Counted from the stretch's first letter, positions 44,818 through 54,798 are shown. The stretch: DNA of 64,000 bases from Nitrososphaerota archaeon (GCA_028866895.1 JAGWHF010000001.1:186001-250000), one strand, 5' to 3'. Translations and numbers: made by a program. The notes: a model not told the origin generated them from the sequence alone.

Positions 44818-46976
44818 GCCTGACTCCTCAAGAGTTTGAATATCTTGAAACAAAAATTGGCCGAAAACCTAACCCTCTAGAAATACAGATTGTTGCAGCA
44901 GAGTGGTCTGAACACTGTTCCTACAAATCTTCTAAAAAATACTTAAGAATGCTTCCAAGGGAGGGAAAAAACGTCATATCTGGTCCTGGGTACGACTCGG
45001 GAGTTTTGGACGTAGGTGGAGGCTATGTTGTCACTGTCCACATAGAGAGCCATAATCACCCATCTGCAGTTGAACCTTATGGAGGAGCGGCGACTGGAGT
45101 TGGCGGCGTAATCCGGGACATCCTGTCTGCGGGGACTAGGCCGATTGCGATACTGGATGCACTCAGATTTGGGGACATTGAAAAAGATTCCCAGGCAAGA
45201 TGGCTTTTTAAAAATGCCGTCAGGGGTATAGCTGATTATGGCAACTGCCTTGGAATTCCCACTGTGGGTGGCGAGATCGAATTCGACAGGAGTTTTACAA
45301 ATTATGCACTTGTGGACGTTGCCTCAATAGGATTTGGCAAAAAAGAAAGGCTCATACAAAATAGGGCTGATAAAGGAGATTACGTCATCCTGATAGGCGG
45401 ATCCACGGGCAGGGATGGTATGGGGGGTTCGCAGTTTGCCTCCGACAAACTAGAATCGGAGAACCGTTCTGCAGTACAGATTCCAGATCCATTTATTGAA
45501 AAACTTGTAATCGAAGCCATTCTGGAGGCAAGAAACCAGAACTGCATAAAGGCAATGAAGGACCTGGGAGGAGGCGGACTTTCATGCGCCATCTCGGAGA
45601 CATCTGACGCATTGTCAGTTGGCATCGATTTGGAATTGTCCAAGGTACACAAAAGGGAACAGGGCATGTCACCTACCGAGCTTATGGTATCAGAATCTCA
45701 GGAAAGGATGCTGGTAGTTACAGGTCCGGAGAAGCTCAAGATGCTAGAAAATATATGTCAGCGGTTCAGGGTGCCATTTTCCATTGTAGGACAAATCACT
45801 GACGACCATATGATGCAGGTAAAGTCTGAGAATGAGACGGTGGCAAAATTGCCAAGTAACGTAGTGGCAAATGCGCCACTTTTGGACAGGCCTGCAATTC
45901 GACCAAAATACTTGGAAAGGATCGCCACTGTACAAAAGCCAAAAACCCTCAACCTGTCCAAGACCGTCCTGAATATGTTATCAAACCCAAATATTGCAAG
46001 CAAGATGTGGGTATACACGCAATATGATCATGAGGTAGGCATAAGAACCGTAATAAAGCCAGGAAAGGACGCTTCCGTCTTGAGGCTTGATAACGGCAAG
46101 TTCCTTGCCGTAAAGATAGATGGTAATTCAAAGCACTGTTATGTCAATCCCAAGGAAGGAGTAAAGGGATGTTTTGATGAAGCATGCAGGAACATAGTCT
46201 GCACGGGGGCAAGACCAATCGGTATGGTGGATCACCTTCAGTTTGGAAATCCGGAAGATCCTGAAATTTTCTGGACCTTTAAGGAATCTGTGGAGGGTAT
46301 AGCAGAATATGCACAATATTTTGAAATACCATGTGTTGGGGGCAAGGTAAGCTTGTACAACGAGACCGATAAGGGACCAATCAAACCCACGCCCTTGATA
46401 GGAGTGCTTGGCATAATTGAAGGGAAGCCACAAATGGCAAGAAAGGCTGAAAAGGACGACCTTTTGGTTTTGGTGGGGGTTACCAAATGCGAGATGGGAG
46501 GTTCGGAGTATTATGAGTATGTTCATAATGTCGTAGGCGGAACATGCCCTGTTGTTGACATGCGATCATCGAAGGCAAATCAGGAATCCGTTCTGAAAAT
46601 TATAAGTGAAAACTTGGCAAAAGATGTTCATGACTGCTCCAAGGGAGGACTGGCAATGGCGGTCTCCGAAATTTGCATTGCTAACAGTATTGGATGTTCA
46701 GTAGAACTTGACAAGGTGCCAGCCGAAAAGCTTGCCGTGGATGAGATCCTATTTTCAGAAACCCACTCGAGATTCCTGTTAATAGTATCCCCCTCTGAAA
46801 TTCAGAAGGTAAAGGCATTGCTCTCAACTGCGGGTGTCAGTCATGGTATCATTGGGATGTTTTCAGGTCGCCTTGTTTGCTTCAAAGACAAGAGCGGTAA
46901 GGTCGCAAGTGTAAGGGTTGATAAAGCTCAAGAAAGATGGTTAAACTCGTTGGAATCCCTGGTAAGTCATGGTTAA
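44814..46976 (+). CDS. purL: FGAM synthase large subunit PurL (small type)
   Basis: A 720-aa ATP-dependent synthase converting FGAR to FGAM. The signature EWSEHCSYKSSKKYL is near the N-terminus, and two PurM-like halves follow (GGAATGVGGVIRDIL; DCSKGGLAMAVSE). The length is that of the short PurL that works with PurS and PurQ. It overlaps purF by 8 nt. Confidence 0.96.
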   Translation: MSLTPQEFEYLETKIGRKPNPLEIQIVAAEWSEHCSYKSSKKYLRMLPREGKNVISGPGYDSGVLDVGGGYVVTVHIESHNHPSAVEPYGGAATGVGGVIRDILSAGTRPIAILDALRFGDIEKDSQARWLFKNAVRGIADYGNCLGIPTVGGEIEFDRSFTNYALVDVASIGFGKKERLIQNRADKGDYVILIGGSTGRDGMGGSQFASDKLESENRSAVQIPDPFIEKLVIEAILEARNQNCIKAMKDLGGGGLSCAISETSDALSVGIDLELSKVHKREQGMSPTELMVSESQERMLVVTGPEKLKMLENICQRFRVPFSIVGQITDDHMMQVKSENETVAKLPSNVVANAPLLDRPAIRPKYLERIATVQKPKTLNLSKTVLNMLSNPNIASKMWVYTQYDHEVGIRTVIKPGKDASVLRLDNGKFLAVKIDGNSKHCYVNPKEGVKGCFDEACRNIVCTGARPIGMVDHLQFGNPEDPEIFWTFKESVEGIAEYAQYFEIPCVGGKVSLYNETDKGPIKPTPLIGVLGIIEGKPQMARKAEKDDLLVLVGVTKCEMGGSEYYEYVHNVVGGTCPVVDMRSSKANQESVLKIISENLAKDVHDCSKGGLAMAVSEICIANSIGCSVELDKVPAEKLAVDEILFSETHSRFLLIVSPSEIQKVKALLSTAGVSHGIIGMFSGRLVCFKDKSGKVASVRVDKAQERWLNSLESLVSHG

Positions 46977-48405
46977 GGAGAATTGTGGCGTAGTGGGGGC
47001 CTTCAGTCTGGACGGCTCCAATGTGATACCGATGGTTATAGATGCGCTCCGTGCACTTCAACATAGGGGTCAGGAAGCTTGGGGAGTAGCCGTCCCAAAA
47101 AAACAACCTTACAAGCAATTAGGGCTGGTATCTGCCGCCATTTCTGAATTTGATAAAATTACACGGGATTACGCATCGCCTGCTGCAATCGGACATGTCA
47201 GGTATTCAACAATAGGAAAAAGTAACCTGGAAAATGCCCAACCACTCAAGGTGAGGGATTTGTGCATAGCTCATAACGGTACCATTTCGAACGTGGAGGA
47301 ACTGGCAGGAATGGTGGGGGGATGCACTTTCACGCCTCAAAACGCAAGCGACACACTAGTAGCCGCACAACGACTAGTGTCACTCATGTCTGAAAATGGC
47401 AAGCTGGGTAGTGCCTTATCAATACTAAAAAATGAGATGATAGGCTCCTTCTGTTTTACGTTTGTTTCTGACGACAACGCCGTGTACGCCGCGAGGGATC
47501 CGCGTGGATTCCGGCCCATGGTGATAGGGCACAAGAAGGATAACAATTCGTACATCGTGGCGTCGGAGTCGGTGGCACTTTCTGCCGTTGGTGCGCAGCT
47601 TGTAAGGGACGTCAAGCCGGGAGAACTTGTAAAAATCAGTGCTACTGGACTTGAATCTGAGATGTTTTCAGATAATCGGGCACCTGCCCATTGCTCTTTC
47701 GAATTCACTTATTTTGCCCATCCTTCAAGTGTGATGGAAGGTGCGAATATCTACATTGCAAGGAAGAGGATCGGACAGTTTCTTGCACGCAAGTATCCTA
47801 TAAAAGACGCTGACATTGTTGTCCCAGTCCCAGACTCTGCACGGCCTGCCGCACTGGGATACGCCCAGGAGCTTGGCGTGCCTTTTGAGGAAGGGCTACT
47901 CAAGGATAGGTACAGCAGAAAGGGACCATTGCGTAGTTTCATAGAGCCTCACCAGAGTGACCGCGTTGAGATCAACCGTTGGATAATTCCCATAACGCAG
48001 GTAATAAACGGGAAACACGTCATTGTGGTAGATGATAGCTTGGTGAGAGGCACAAGCTCAAAGGCTATAATCAAGGCCCTCAGGAGAGCTGGGGCAAGAA
48101 AGATTAGCATGGTGATAACATTCCCCCCGATAAAATTCCCATGTTATGCTGGCATTGATTTCCCATCGCAGGATGAACTGGTGACATTCTTGGGAGATGG
48201 GAAGGATTACAACGAAGCGGAGATTACTGAAAAGGTACGGCAGTTGGTCGGCGCCGACTTTCTGGGCTATAACGATTCTAAAAACTTGGCGGATGCCGTG
48301 GGAATGGATCCTAAATCCATGTGCTTTACCTGTTATTCTGGTGATTATTCCTCACTGGGAATAAAGCCTACCTTTAAGAGTAGGACTGAAATCAAGGGCG
48401 AATGA
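46969..48405 (+). CDS. purF: Amidophosphoribosyltransferase PurF
   Basis: A 478-aa enzyme of the first purine step (PRPP + glutamine). Cys6 (KENCGVVGAF) becomes the N-terminal nucleophile after removal of five residues. The phosphoribosyltransferase domain has the PRPP loop VIVVDDSLVRGTSSKA (about 350). Length and order fit the family. Confidence 0.96.
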   Translation: MVKENCGVVGAFSLDGSNVIPMVIDALRALQHRGQEAWGVAVPKKQPYKQLGLVSAAISEFDKITRDYASPAAIGHVRYSTIGKSNLENAQPLKVRDLCIAHNGTISNVEELAGMVGGCTFTPQNASDTLVAAQRLVSLMSENGKLGSALSILKNEMIGSFCFTFVSDDNAVYAARDPRGFRPMVIGHKKDNNSYIVASESVALSAVGAQLVRDVKPGELVKISATGLESEMFSDNRAPAHCSFEFTYFAHPSSVMEGANIYIARKRIGQFLARKYPIKDADIVVPVPDSARPAALGYAQELGVPFEEGLLKDRYSRKGPLRSFIEPHQSDRVEINRWIIPITQVINGKHVIVVDDSLVRGTSSKAIIKALRRAGARKISMVITFPPIKFPCYAGIDFPSQDELVTFLGDGKDYNEAEITEKVRQLVGADFLGYNDSKNLADAVGMDPKSMCFTCYSGDYSSLGIKPTFKSRTEIKGE

Positions 48406-48406
48406 A

Positions 48407-48652
48407 TTGGAACTTGCGTTTGTTTTGGTGAAAAGCAAAATGGGCCATGAGATGGAGGTAATGAACGCTCTTCTAAAGATTGATGGAGTAAAGGAGGCAA
48501 TGGGAACATATGGACAGTATGACGTTTTTGTAAAGGTGCAGGTAGAAACCAGATCGGAGGTCGAAAAAATAATCACCAAGGAAATCCGCAAGATACCTAA
48601 TGTTATATCCACCACCACATTGCCAGTGATTCCTGGTCAGGGCAAAAAGTGA
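48407..48652 (+). CDS. Stand-alone Lrp/AsnC ligand-binding (RAM) domain protein
   Basis: An 81-aa protein with the RAM fold and no HTH (LVKSKMGHEMEVMNALLKIDGVKEAMGTYGQYDVFVKVQ). TTG start 1 nt after the purF stop, so it is in the purine operon. It could sense an amino acid such as glutamine or glycine used by the pathway; that is inference. It is similar in build to 27,127-27,363. Confidence 0.85.
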   Translation: MELAFVLVKSKMGHEMEVMNALLKIDGVKEAMGTYGQYDVFVKVQVETRSEVEKIITKEIRKIPNVISTTTLPVIPGQGKK

Positions 48653-48729
48653 CAGACAGCAAATATTTGCAAGGACCCTTTCCAGCGAGTCCACAACTTA
48701 AATCCTAGTCGATATAACTGACGCCTGAT

Positions 48730-49557
48730 TTGAGGTTTTTGCGGTCAGGGAAGGTAAAAGACATATACGAAGTAGATGATACGCACCTACTTTTTCACTT
48801 TACAGACAGGGTTTCTGCTTTTGACGTAAAATTTCCCAGTCTCATACCGCGTAAGGGGGAAGTCCTGTGCAAATTTGCCGAATTTTGGTTCAAGAACCTT
48901 CCAGTCAAGAACCATTACGTAAGAAGGGAGGATGATGACAAAATGGTGGTAAAGAAGATGGACATGGTCCCGATCGAATGTGTAGTGAGGGGTTACCTCT
49001 ATGGCAGTCTGGTGCAGCGGTGGAGGGATGGTAAGGTCGATTTGCCGCCGGGAACCGATACGAGAATCGCTTCAAAACTACCTCATCCCATTTTTGATCC
49101 TACCACGAAATCAGAGGAGCACGACATCCCCGTTACCATGGATGAAGTCCTGGAAATGGGTCTTGCCAGTGAGGAAGAGTACCACTGGCTTGAAAAAACG
49201 TCGCTTGAAATCTACGATGCAATCTATTGGGTTGCAAAACAGGCCGGTTTCATCCTTGCTGACTTGAAGTTGGAATTTGGCAGGAGTGGAGGTGAGATTA
49301 TTCTGGGTGATTCCATAGGACCAGATGAATTTAGAATGTGGCCTGAAAAATCATATGTTGTTGGAAAAACCCAGGAAAGCTATGATAAACAACTTTTGCG
49401 AGATTGGCTGGCAGCAAGGGGTTTTCAAAAACAGTTTGAGGACGACCGGAAACATGGGAAAGAACCTGTGGGGCCAGAGTTACCGCATGACCTCTGTGAA
49501 GAAATGTCGTCCAGATACGTTTCGCTGTATGCAAAAATAACGGGAACCGCTCTTTAA
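48730..49557 (+). CDS. purC: SAICAR synthetase PurC
   Basis: A 275-aa ligase joining CAIR and aspartate. SGKVKDIYEVDD at the start, PIECVVRGYLYGS (about 78-90) and DLKLEFGR...LGDSIGPDEFRMW (about 180-205) are family lines. A TTG start and a TTAAAT TATA-like box about 27 nt upstream suggest its own leaderless transcript besides readthrough from the operon. Confidence 0.95.
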   Translation: MRFLRSGKVKDIYEVDDTHLLFHFTDRVSAFDVKFPSLIPRKGEVLCKFAEFWFKNLPVKNHYVRREDDDKMVVKKMDMVPIECVVRGYLYGSLVQRWRDGKVDLPPGTDTRIASKLPHPIFDPTTKSEEHDIPVTMDEVLEMGLASEEEYHWLEKTSLEIYDAIYWVAKQAGFILADLKLEFGRSGGEIILGDSIGPDEFRMWPEKSYVVGKTQESYDKQLLRDWLAARGFQKQFEDDRKHGKEPVGPELPHDLCEEMSSRYVSLYAKITGTAL

Positions 49558-49629
49558 CTCGAATTTTGTTTCGGGGCCAAAGGGCCAAATCCGCTCCCGT
49601 GGTACATTTTACATCCTCAGGGGAAACCT

Positions 49630-49668
49630 TTTGTCGTTTTTTTTAATTTTTTTAATTTTTTTGGCTTT
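49630..49668 (+). terminator. T-rich terminator after purC
   Basis: Runs of eight, seven and seven T separated by AA lie 70-110 nt after the purC stop, the usual signal for archaeal RNA polymerase release. The rest of the 317-bp gap to 49,874 is AT-rich promoter DNA without a gene. Confidence 0.6.
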
Positions 49669-49874
49669 TTGATAATGCTACCAAAATTTTCATAATGGTA
49701 TGAATTTTTCAGTATTGTAATTAGAATAATGAGTATGCAATCATATTGATAATAGTTAATCAATGGAATTAAAATTGCTCCTATCTTTGTTGTAGCGTGA
49801 AAGAAAATTATGTATTGAAACAAAAAATTATGATCTCTTGATCTTTTAGGATGGATTCAAAGTGAGAACAGGAA

Positions 49875-50408
49875 ATGTCCACATTACTACAAAAGGAGAT
49901 AAAAATTAACAAAATTCTCGCTACTAACATACAACAGGCAAAGGCGCTTGATGACTATGCCAGAATGAGGATACTGCAGATTCTTTATCATCGACAACTC
50001 TCTACTGAGCAGATTGTGGAAGAGCTTCACAAGGAAGGATACAAGAAGGCAACAACGACAATTCGACACCATCTTGACGTCTTGAGGGTGGCAGGCCTTG
50101 TGGAAATTGTTAAGATGGAAGAGATTAGAGGAGCTGTCCAAAAGTATTATGGAACAACTGTCAAAGTTCTCGGCCACAATCTTCCGCCAAACTTTGAAAA
50201 TGAATTTTCAAAGACCATTACAGACGCTTCCGTGAAACTGGAAAAAGTGATCAAAAATATTGCCCAGACAGCTGGCACCAAAATGAGGAAGAAAGCCTCG
50301 ACAAAAAATTCCTCCGACCAAAACTATGAAGAGTATTTGTTGGTAGAAATTATGAACCGAGCTATGACGAAGGTCTTCGAAGAGAATAACCTGTTGTTGC
50401 AAAAATAA
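49875..50408 (+). CDS. ArsR-like winged-helix transcription regulator
   Basis: A 177-aa protein. The wHTH (ALDDYARMRILQILYHRQLSTEQIVEELHKEGYKKATTTIRHHLDVLRVAGLVEI) covers residues 23-80, with the recognition helix in TTIRHHLDVL. A coiled-coil-like helical C-terminus with basic patch (KMRKKAS) follows and may dimerise. Target unknown. Confidence 0.8.
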   Translation: MSTLLQKEIKINKILATNIQQAKALDDYARMRILQILYHRQLSTEQIVEELHKEGYKKATTTIRHHLDVLRVAGLVEIVKMEEIRGAVQKYYGTTVKVLGHNLPPNFENEFSKTITDASVKLEKVIKNIAQTAGTKMRKKASTKNSSDQNYEEYLLVEIMNRAMTKVFEENNLLLQK

Positions 50409-50825
50409 TCATGTAACTTCTATAGAAAAAACTGCCCTTGCATCAGCATCTTGCAGTGTTTTTACCATTTGTCTTGGAATCATGTCGGACGCGGCATCGC
50501 AGTTGATGGCCAAGGTTCTGGGGCAAACAAAAGAACTTTTTCTAATGACTATGTCGTGGGGATTTGTAAGTGTAAACGAATCGTTCCCTCTACCTTTTAT
50601 CTTGAAGGAATAATCATTGACCACGATAGCGCATGTTATGGTTGATTTTGAACTTCGCAGCAAGTCTTTCATTTTTTCTGGCAAATCGTTGCATCCTGAA
50701 GCTGCTCTGACTCCTATTATGCAGTCCCCATTTACTGTGAGGTTAGGTTCTGTCGTTATTTCTATTGTCTTGGTATGAAGTGATCTTATGTTCTCATGAC
50801 CGTAGAAAGGGATCTCAAAACGCAT
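50409..50825 (-). CDS. DUF371 archaeal protein
   Basis: A 138-aa protein of the archaeal DUF371 family: FYGHENIRSLHTKTIEITTEPNLTVNGDCIIGV at the start, and NPHDIVIRKSSFVCPRTLAINCDAASDMIPRQMV near the end. ATG at 50,825 (MRFEIPFYGHENI) fits the family; another ATG 9 nt upstream is possible. Function unknown; the family is often near proteasome or translation genes. Confidence 0.85.
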   Translation of the reverse strand: MRFEIPFYGHENIRSLHTKTIEITTEPNLTVNGDCIIGVRAASGCNDLPEKMKDLLRSSKSTITCAIVVNDYSFKIKGRGNDSFTLTNPHDIVIRKSSFVCPRTLAINCDAASDMIPRQMVKTLQDADARAVFSIEVT

Positions 50826-50878
50826 GATCAGCATCTTGTATAAACTTAAATTAAACCTTCAAAGGAAGGAATTTTGAA

Positions 50879-51619
50879 ATGCTTCCAGCAGCAGCAGGTT
50901 ATGATAGAGCAATCACTGTCTTTTCTCCCGACGGCCGACTATACCAGGTAGAATATGCCATTGAAACCGTTAGACGAGGTACTCTTGCAATTGGCGTCAA
51001 GAGCAAAGATGGCATAGTTTTGGCAGTAGAGGAGAAGCCGCGAAAACTTCAAAATTCTGATATAACTCAAAAAATATTCCAAGTCGATGATCATATTGGT
51101 GTTGCTGCAGCGGGGTATATCCCAGACGCACGATCCCAAGTTGACAACGCGCGGTTCTTTTCACAGAGTAACAGGATGATCTATGATGAACCAATTGAGG
51201 TAGAGTCTGTTGCTAAGCATCTGGCTGACCAATGCCAACAATTCACGCAGTATGCTGGAGTCAGGCCATTTGGTGTCGCGCTTATTATTGCAGGAATCGA
51301 CAAAAGCGGAAGCACCATATTTCTTACCGATCCTAGCGGTACTTACATTTCCTATGATGCAGTCGCGATAGGCGCAGGCTCAGACCAGGTAACAGAATAT
51401 CTTGAAAAATACTACAAAAAAGACATGCCATTTGAAGATGCCGCTGCGCTTGCAATCGAGTCCATTTATCTAGTGAGCGAAGAAAAAGAAGGAGTAAAAC
51501 ACATCAAGATGGCGCAGATCCTAAATGAAACGAAGGTAATGGCGAGGACGTCTGAGAAGGACATCGAGCGATATGCCGCCAAGGCAAAAGAAAACTTTTC
51601 CAAGAGACAACAGAAGTAA
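50879..51619 (+). CDS. psmA: Proteasome subunit alpha
   Basis: A 246-aa alpha subunit of the 20S proteasome. The N-terminal gate and signature are present (AAGYDRAITVFSPDGRLYQVEYA), as is RRGTLAIGVKSKDGIVLAVE. It forms the outer rings and the gate for PAN/Cdc48-like ATPases. An AAGGAAGG ribosome-binding site precedes the ATG. The beta subunits are outside the window. Confidence 0.97.
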   Translation: MLPAAAGYDRAITVFSPDGRLYQVEYAIETVRRGTLAIGVKSKDGIVLAVEEKPRKLQNSDITQKIFQVDDHIGVAAAGYIPDARSQVDNARFFSQSNRMIYDEPIEVESVAKHLADQCQQFTQYAGVRPFGVALIIAGIDKSGSTIFLTDPSGTYISYDAVAIGAGSDQVTEYLEKYYKKDMPFEDAAALAIESIYLVSEEKEGVKHIKMAQILNETKVMARTSEKDIERYAAKAKENFSKRQQK

Positions 51620-51654
51620 CTAGTATTTTATATTGCATAAGGGAATCGGTAACA

Positions 51655-52470
51655 TTGAAGATTTCTGTTGCTATTCCTGACTCGTCACTGATGGAGGAAC
51701 CGTCTCAACTTGACAAGGCTATGAAGATATCACAAATTGCGAGGGCGTGCTCGATATTTCGTGTAGGCACAATCTATCTTTATCATGAAGCAGATGGGCG
51801 GGAAAAAGACATGGCACTTTTGCGTACGGTATTGAGATTCCTCGAAACACCACAATATTTGCGGCGGACTATGTATCGCAAGATGGAAGAACTAAGGTTT
51901 GCAGGCAGTCTGAGCCCACTCAAAATCCCTTCACATGTGCAGACCACTGATCCCAAGAAGGTAAAGTCAGGTGATATCAGGGACGGACTCGTGGTTTCTG
52001 TTAAAGGTCAAAAGTGTGTCGACGTAGGATTTGAACAGCTCATACCTTATCATGGGCCCGAAGGCGAGGGGAGGAGGGTCATTGTTCAGTTCAAGGAAGG
52101 GTTTCCAAAATTTTCAATAAAAACGGTGAGGAGGGACGAGATCAAGCAGTACTGGGGGTATGAAGTTAAGGAATCATCAAGTCTTAGTAACGTGCTTTCC
52201 TCTTGGGAGTCCTTTGTTTTGTTTACCTCGAGAAGAGGGAAAATTGTGCATAAAGCCCAGAAATACTTTCAGGAGATCGCCGGATCTAACGTACTCGTGG
52301 TTTTTGGTTCTCCAAAACGCGGAGTCCATGAAATTCTTGGAAAGTCCATGACCAACATCGCCAAATCGCAGATCCTGAACTTCTTTCCTGATCAAGCAAC
52401 GGAAACCGTGAGGCTTGAGGAAGCCATCCTTGGGACTCTCTCGGTCCTGAACGTTCTAGCTCGGAACTAA
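51655..52470 (+). CDS. SPOUT-family RNA methyltransferase (SPOUT1/C9orf114-like)
   Basis: A 271-aa putative SAM-dependent methylase with an inserted OB/TRAM-like domain (about 95-165). The C-terminal knot region reads VLVVFGSPKRGVHEIL and TIRLEEAILGTLSVLNVL-like wording. In archaea it typically precedes rpl3, as here. An rRNA target is likely. TTG start, with a TATTTTATA box 27 nt upstream. Confidence 0.82.
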   Translation: MKISVAIPDSSLMEEPSQLDKAMKISQIARACSIFRVGTIYLYHEADGREKDMALLRTVLRFLETPQYLRRTMYRKMEELRFAGSLSPLKIPSHVQTTDPKKVKSGDIRDGLVVSVKGQKCVDVGFEQLIPYHGPEGEGRRVIVQFKEGFPKFSIKTVRRDEIKQYWGYEVKESSSLSNVLSSWESFVLFTSRRGKIVHKAQKYFQEIAGSNVLVVFGSPKRGVHEILGKSMTNIAKSQILNFFPDQATETVRLEEAILGTLSVLNVLARN

Positions 52471-52499
52471 TTTAACACCCGATCGACTTTGGATGAGAA

Positions 52500-52601
52500 T
52501 TGGAAGACAAGCGAATTTTCATGTTTGCAATTATGGCTGGAATCGCGGGAATTGTTATTGGAAGTCTTGTCATCGTAACGCATCTCACGCATTTTTTATA
52601 A
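52500..52601 (+). CDS. 33-aa single-span membrane peptide
   Basis: A TTG-started short frame: a charged start (EDKRIFMF) and one helix (AIMAGIAGIVIGSLVIV), ending THLTHFL. TTTAAC lies 27 nt upstream as TATA box. Small membrane peptides of this kind are easily missed; function unknown. Confidence 0.5.
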   Translation: MEDKRIFMFAIMAGIAGIVIGSLVIVTHLTHFL

Positions 52602-52689
52602 AATCCCAAAGTTTCACAAAAAAATATTGAGAAGTTCTATTTTCTAATAATAGACTTATAATGGGGTACCCGACATTTAGCGTTTATCA

Positions 52690-53682
52690 ATGGGCCATAG
52701 GAAGCATAGTCAACCTAGGAGAGGAAGTCTGGCATATTTACCAAGGGCCAGAGCGAAAAGCATGGAGGCCAGAATTCGGACCTGGCCTGATCTGGAGTCG
52801 GCTGAACCGCGACTATTGGGCCACGCTGGATTCAAGGCTGCCTGCATGCGTATTGCAAGCATCGATGACAGGGAAAAAACCCCTAATTTTGGAAAACAGC
52901 TTGTAAGCCTCGGCACCATTGTTGTAACCCCACCAATGACGATTATTGGGATTAGAGGGTATTCGAAGGACAGATATGGACTTGACTCAATTTTCGATGT
53001 TTATGCCAAGGACCTCCCAAAGGATCTTTCTAGGCTTTTTGAGACTAAGCATAATGAGAAAAGCCTCGAGAAATCTGAAAAGGCACTAATCCATACCGAT
53101 GAGCTTTTTGCCATAGCATGTGTTATTCCAAGACATGCTGGACTTGGACAAAAGAAACCTTTTGTCTTCGAGGTTGCTGTAAAGGGGGGAGATATTCAAA
53201 AACAATTTGCGTTTCTAAAGGAACTTTTAGGCAAGGAAGTCAAGGTTGACCAAGTTTTCCAGAAGGGTGCTGAGGTGGATGTGGCTGCAATAACAAAAGG
53301 AAAAGGTTTCGAAGGCCCTATAGCAAGGTGGGGTGTCAAAAAGAAACAGCACAAATCAAGGAAGAGTGTTAGAGCTCTTGGTACCTTGGGTCCAATCAGC
53401 CCAGCAACCATAATGTATACAGTGCCAAGAGCTGGTCAGCGAGGTTTTCACCAGAGAATACAGTATAACAACAGGATAATGGTAATGGGAAATTCTGAAA
53501 ACGAGGAATTCCAGATAAACCGCTCTGGAGGATTCAAACATTTCGGTGAGGTACGGGGAGACTTTGTTATTTTGCGCGGATCAATTCCAGGAACATACAG
53601 CAGGTTGGTAAAACTGCGTGCTCCTAACAGGCCCAAACTAAAAAAGATAGCCCAGCCCAAAGTCTTGGAGATAATGATATGA
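52690..53682 (+). CDS. rpl3: 50S ribosomal protein L3 (uL3)
   Basis: A 330-aa archaeal/eukaryotic-type L3. N-terminal GHRKHSQPRRGSLAYLPRARAK and the central hook region (GWGVKKKQHKSRKSVRALGTLGP-like, GQRGFHQR) are conserved. A TTATAA box near 52,653 drives the long ribosomal transcript. Overlaps rpl4 by 4 nt. Confidence 0.97.
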   Translation: MGHRKHSQPRRGSLAYLPRARAKSMEARIRTWPDLESAEPRLLGHAGFKAACMRIASIDDREKTPNFGKQLVSLGTIVVTPPMTIIGIRGYSKDRYGLDSIFDVYAKDLPKDLSRLFETKHNEKSLEKSEKALIHTDELFAIACVIPRHAGLGQKKPFVFEVAVKGGDIQKQFAFLKELLGKEVKVDQVFQKGAEVDVAAITKGKGFEGPIARWGVKKKQHKSRKSVRALGTLGPISPATIMYTVPRAGQRGFHQRIQYNNRIMVMGNSENEEFQINRSGGFKHFGEVRGDFVILRGSIPGTYSRLVKLRAPNRPKLKKIAQPKVLEIMI

Positions 53683-54494
53683 AAGTTCCTGTTTACTCTA
53701 CCTCGGGTTCTAAGGAAGGTGAGTTGGAACTGCCCTTGGTATTTTCCACTCCAGTTAGGAGTGATCTGATACACAAGGCGTACATCCATCTGGAATCGCA
53801 CGGTTTTCAAAGACAGGGAAGGTATCCAAACGCAGGAATGGATGTGGTGGCAGAATCGAACAATCCTCCGACGGGCCATCATGCAGCAAGGGTTGCACGT
53901 ATGAGGGGTGGAGGAGGTGGGAGACAGGGCCAGGGAGGCGGTGTTGCAATGGTGAGAAAAGGAAGGCAAGCCCATCCGCCGGTGGTTGAGAAGGTAGTAT
54001 ACAAACTATTGAACAAAAAAGAGAACCGACTGGCTCTATGCTCGGCAATTGCAGCTACTGCTTCAGCACATCTAGTCAAACTGCGAGGACACAAATCTGA
54101 GAAGATCGAGTCCTTCCCAATAGTCATCACTGATCAAGTGGAGAGCATCTCAAAATCAAAGGAACTCTCGCGAGTCTTCGAGTCTTTGCACGTGTACGAC
54201 GATATCCGCAGGCTTGAATCTAGGATAAAGCGACGTTCTGGCAAACCACAACTGCGAGGAAGGAGCACCAAGGTAGGCAAGAGTATCCTTCTCGTTGTAA
54301 AGGACGCCAAGAATCTTTCAAAGGCTGCAGGCTCAATACCAGGAGTCGACGTCGTTGAAGCAAAAAACTTGAGCGTGATTGATCTCGTACCTGGTGCGAT
54401 ACCGGCAAGGCTGACTGCCTATTCTAAGGGTGCAATCGAGGAGATTGGAAAGCTAAAATCACCGCATCTTGAATTAATGGTGGCTTTACAATGA
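53679..54494 (+). CDS. rpl4: 50S ribosomal protein L4 (uL4)
   Basis: A 271-aa archaeal L4 with the Gly/Arg-rich loop (MRGGGGGRQGQGGG, about 67-85) that lines the exit tunnel. Overlaps rpl23 by 4 nt. Confidence 0.96.
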   Translation: MKVPVYSTSGSKEGELELPLVFSTPVRSDLIHKAYIHLESHGFQRQGRYPNAGMDVVAESNNPPTGHHAARVARMRGGGGGRQGQGGGVAMVRKGRQAHPPVVEKVVYKLLNKKENRLALCSAIAATASAHLVKLRGHKSEKIESFPIVITDQVESISKSKELSRVFESLHVYDDIRRLESRIKRRSGKPQLRGRSTKVGKSILLVVKDAKNLSKAAGSIPGVDVVEAKNLSVIDLVPGAIPARLTAYSKGAIEEIGKLKSPHLELMVALQ

Positions 54495-54757
54495 ACATAC
54501 AGGAGGCATCCCACATCATACTGAAACCATACGTTACAGAACGGACATTTGCACTAGTGGAAAATGAGAGCAGGATTTGTTTTCTTGTAAGGGAAAACAC
54601 CACGAAACCCAAAATTGCGGAGGCGATAAAGGTCCTCTACAACGAAAAGCCAGTCGGGATAAATGTGTCAAGAACAGTATACGGTAAAAAGGCCTTTGTA
54701 AAGTTCGAAACAATTGAGAAAGCAAGGGACCTTGCAACCAAGATAGGAATGCTATAA
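54491..54757 (+). CDS. rpl23: 50S ribosomal protein L23 (uL23)
   Basis: An 88-aa L23 (ILKPYVTERTFALVENE; VNVSRTVYGKKAFVKF), which docks SRP and nascent-chain factors at the tunnel exit. L2 would normally follow but does not: only 41 bp separate it from S19. Confidence 0.95.
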   Translation: MNIQEASHIILKPYVTERTFALVENESRICFLVRENTTKPKIAEAIKVLYNEKPVGINVSRTVYGKKAFVKFETIEKARDLATKIGML

Positions 54758-54798
54758 TATGGTGCTTCTCGAACAAATTCAGATAAGGGTGAATATGA

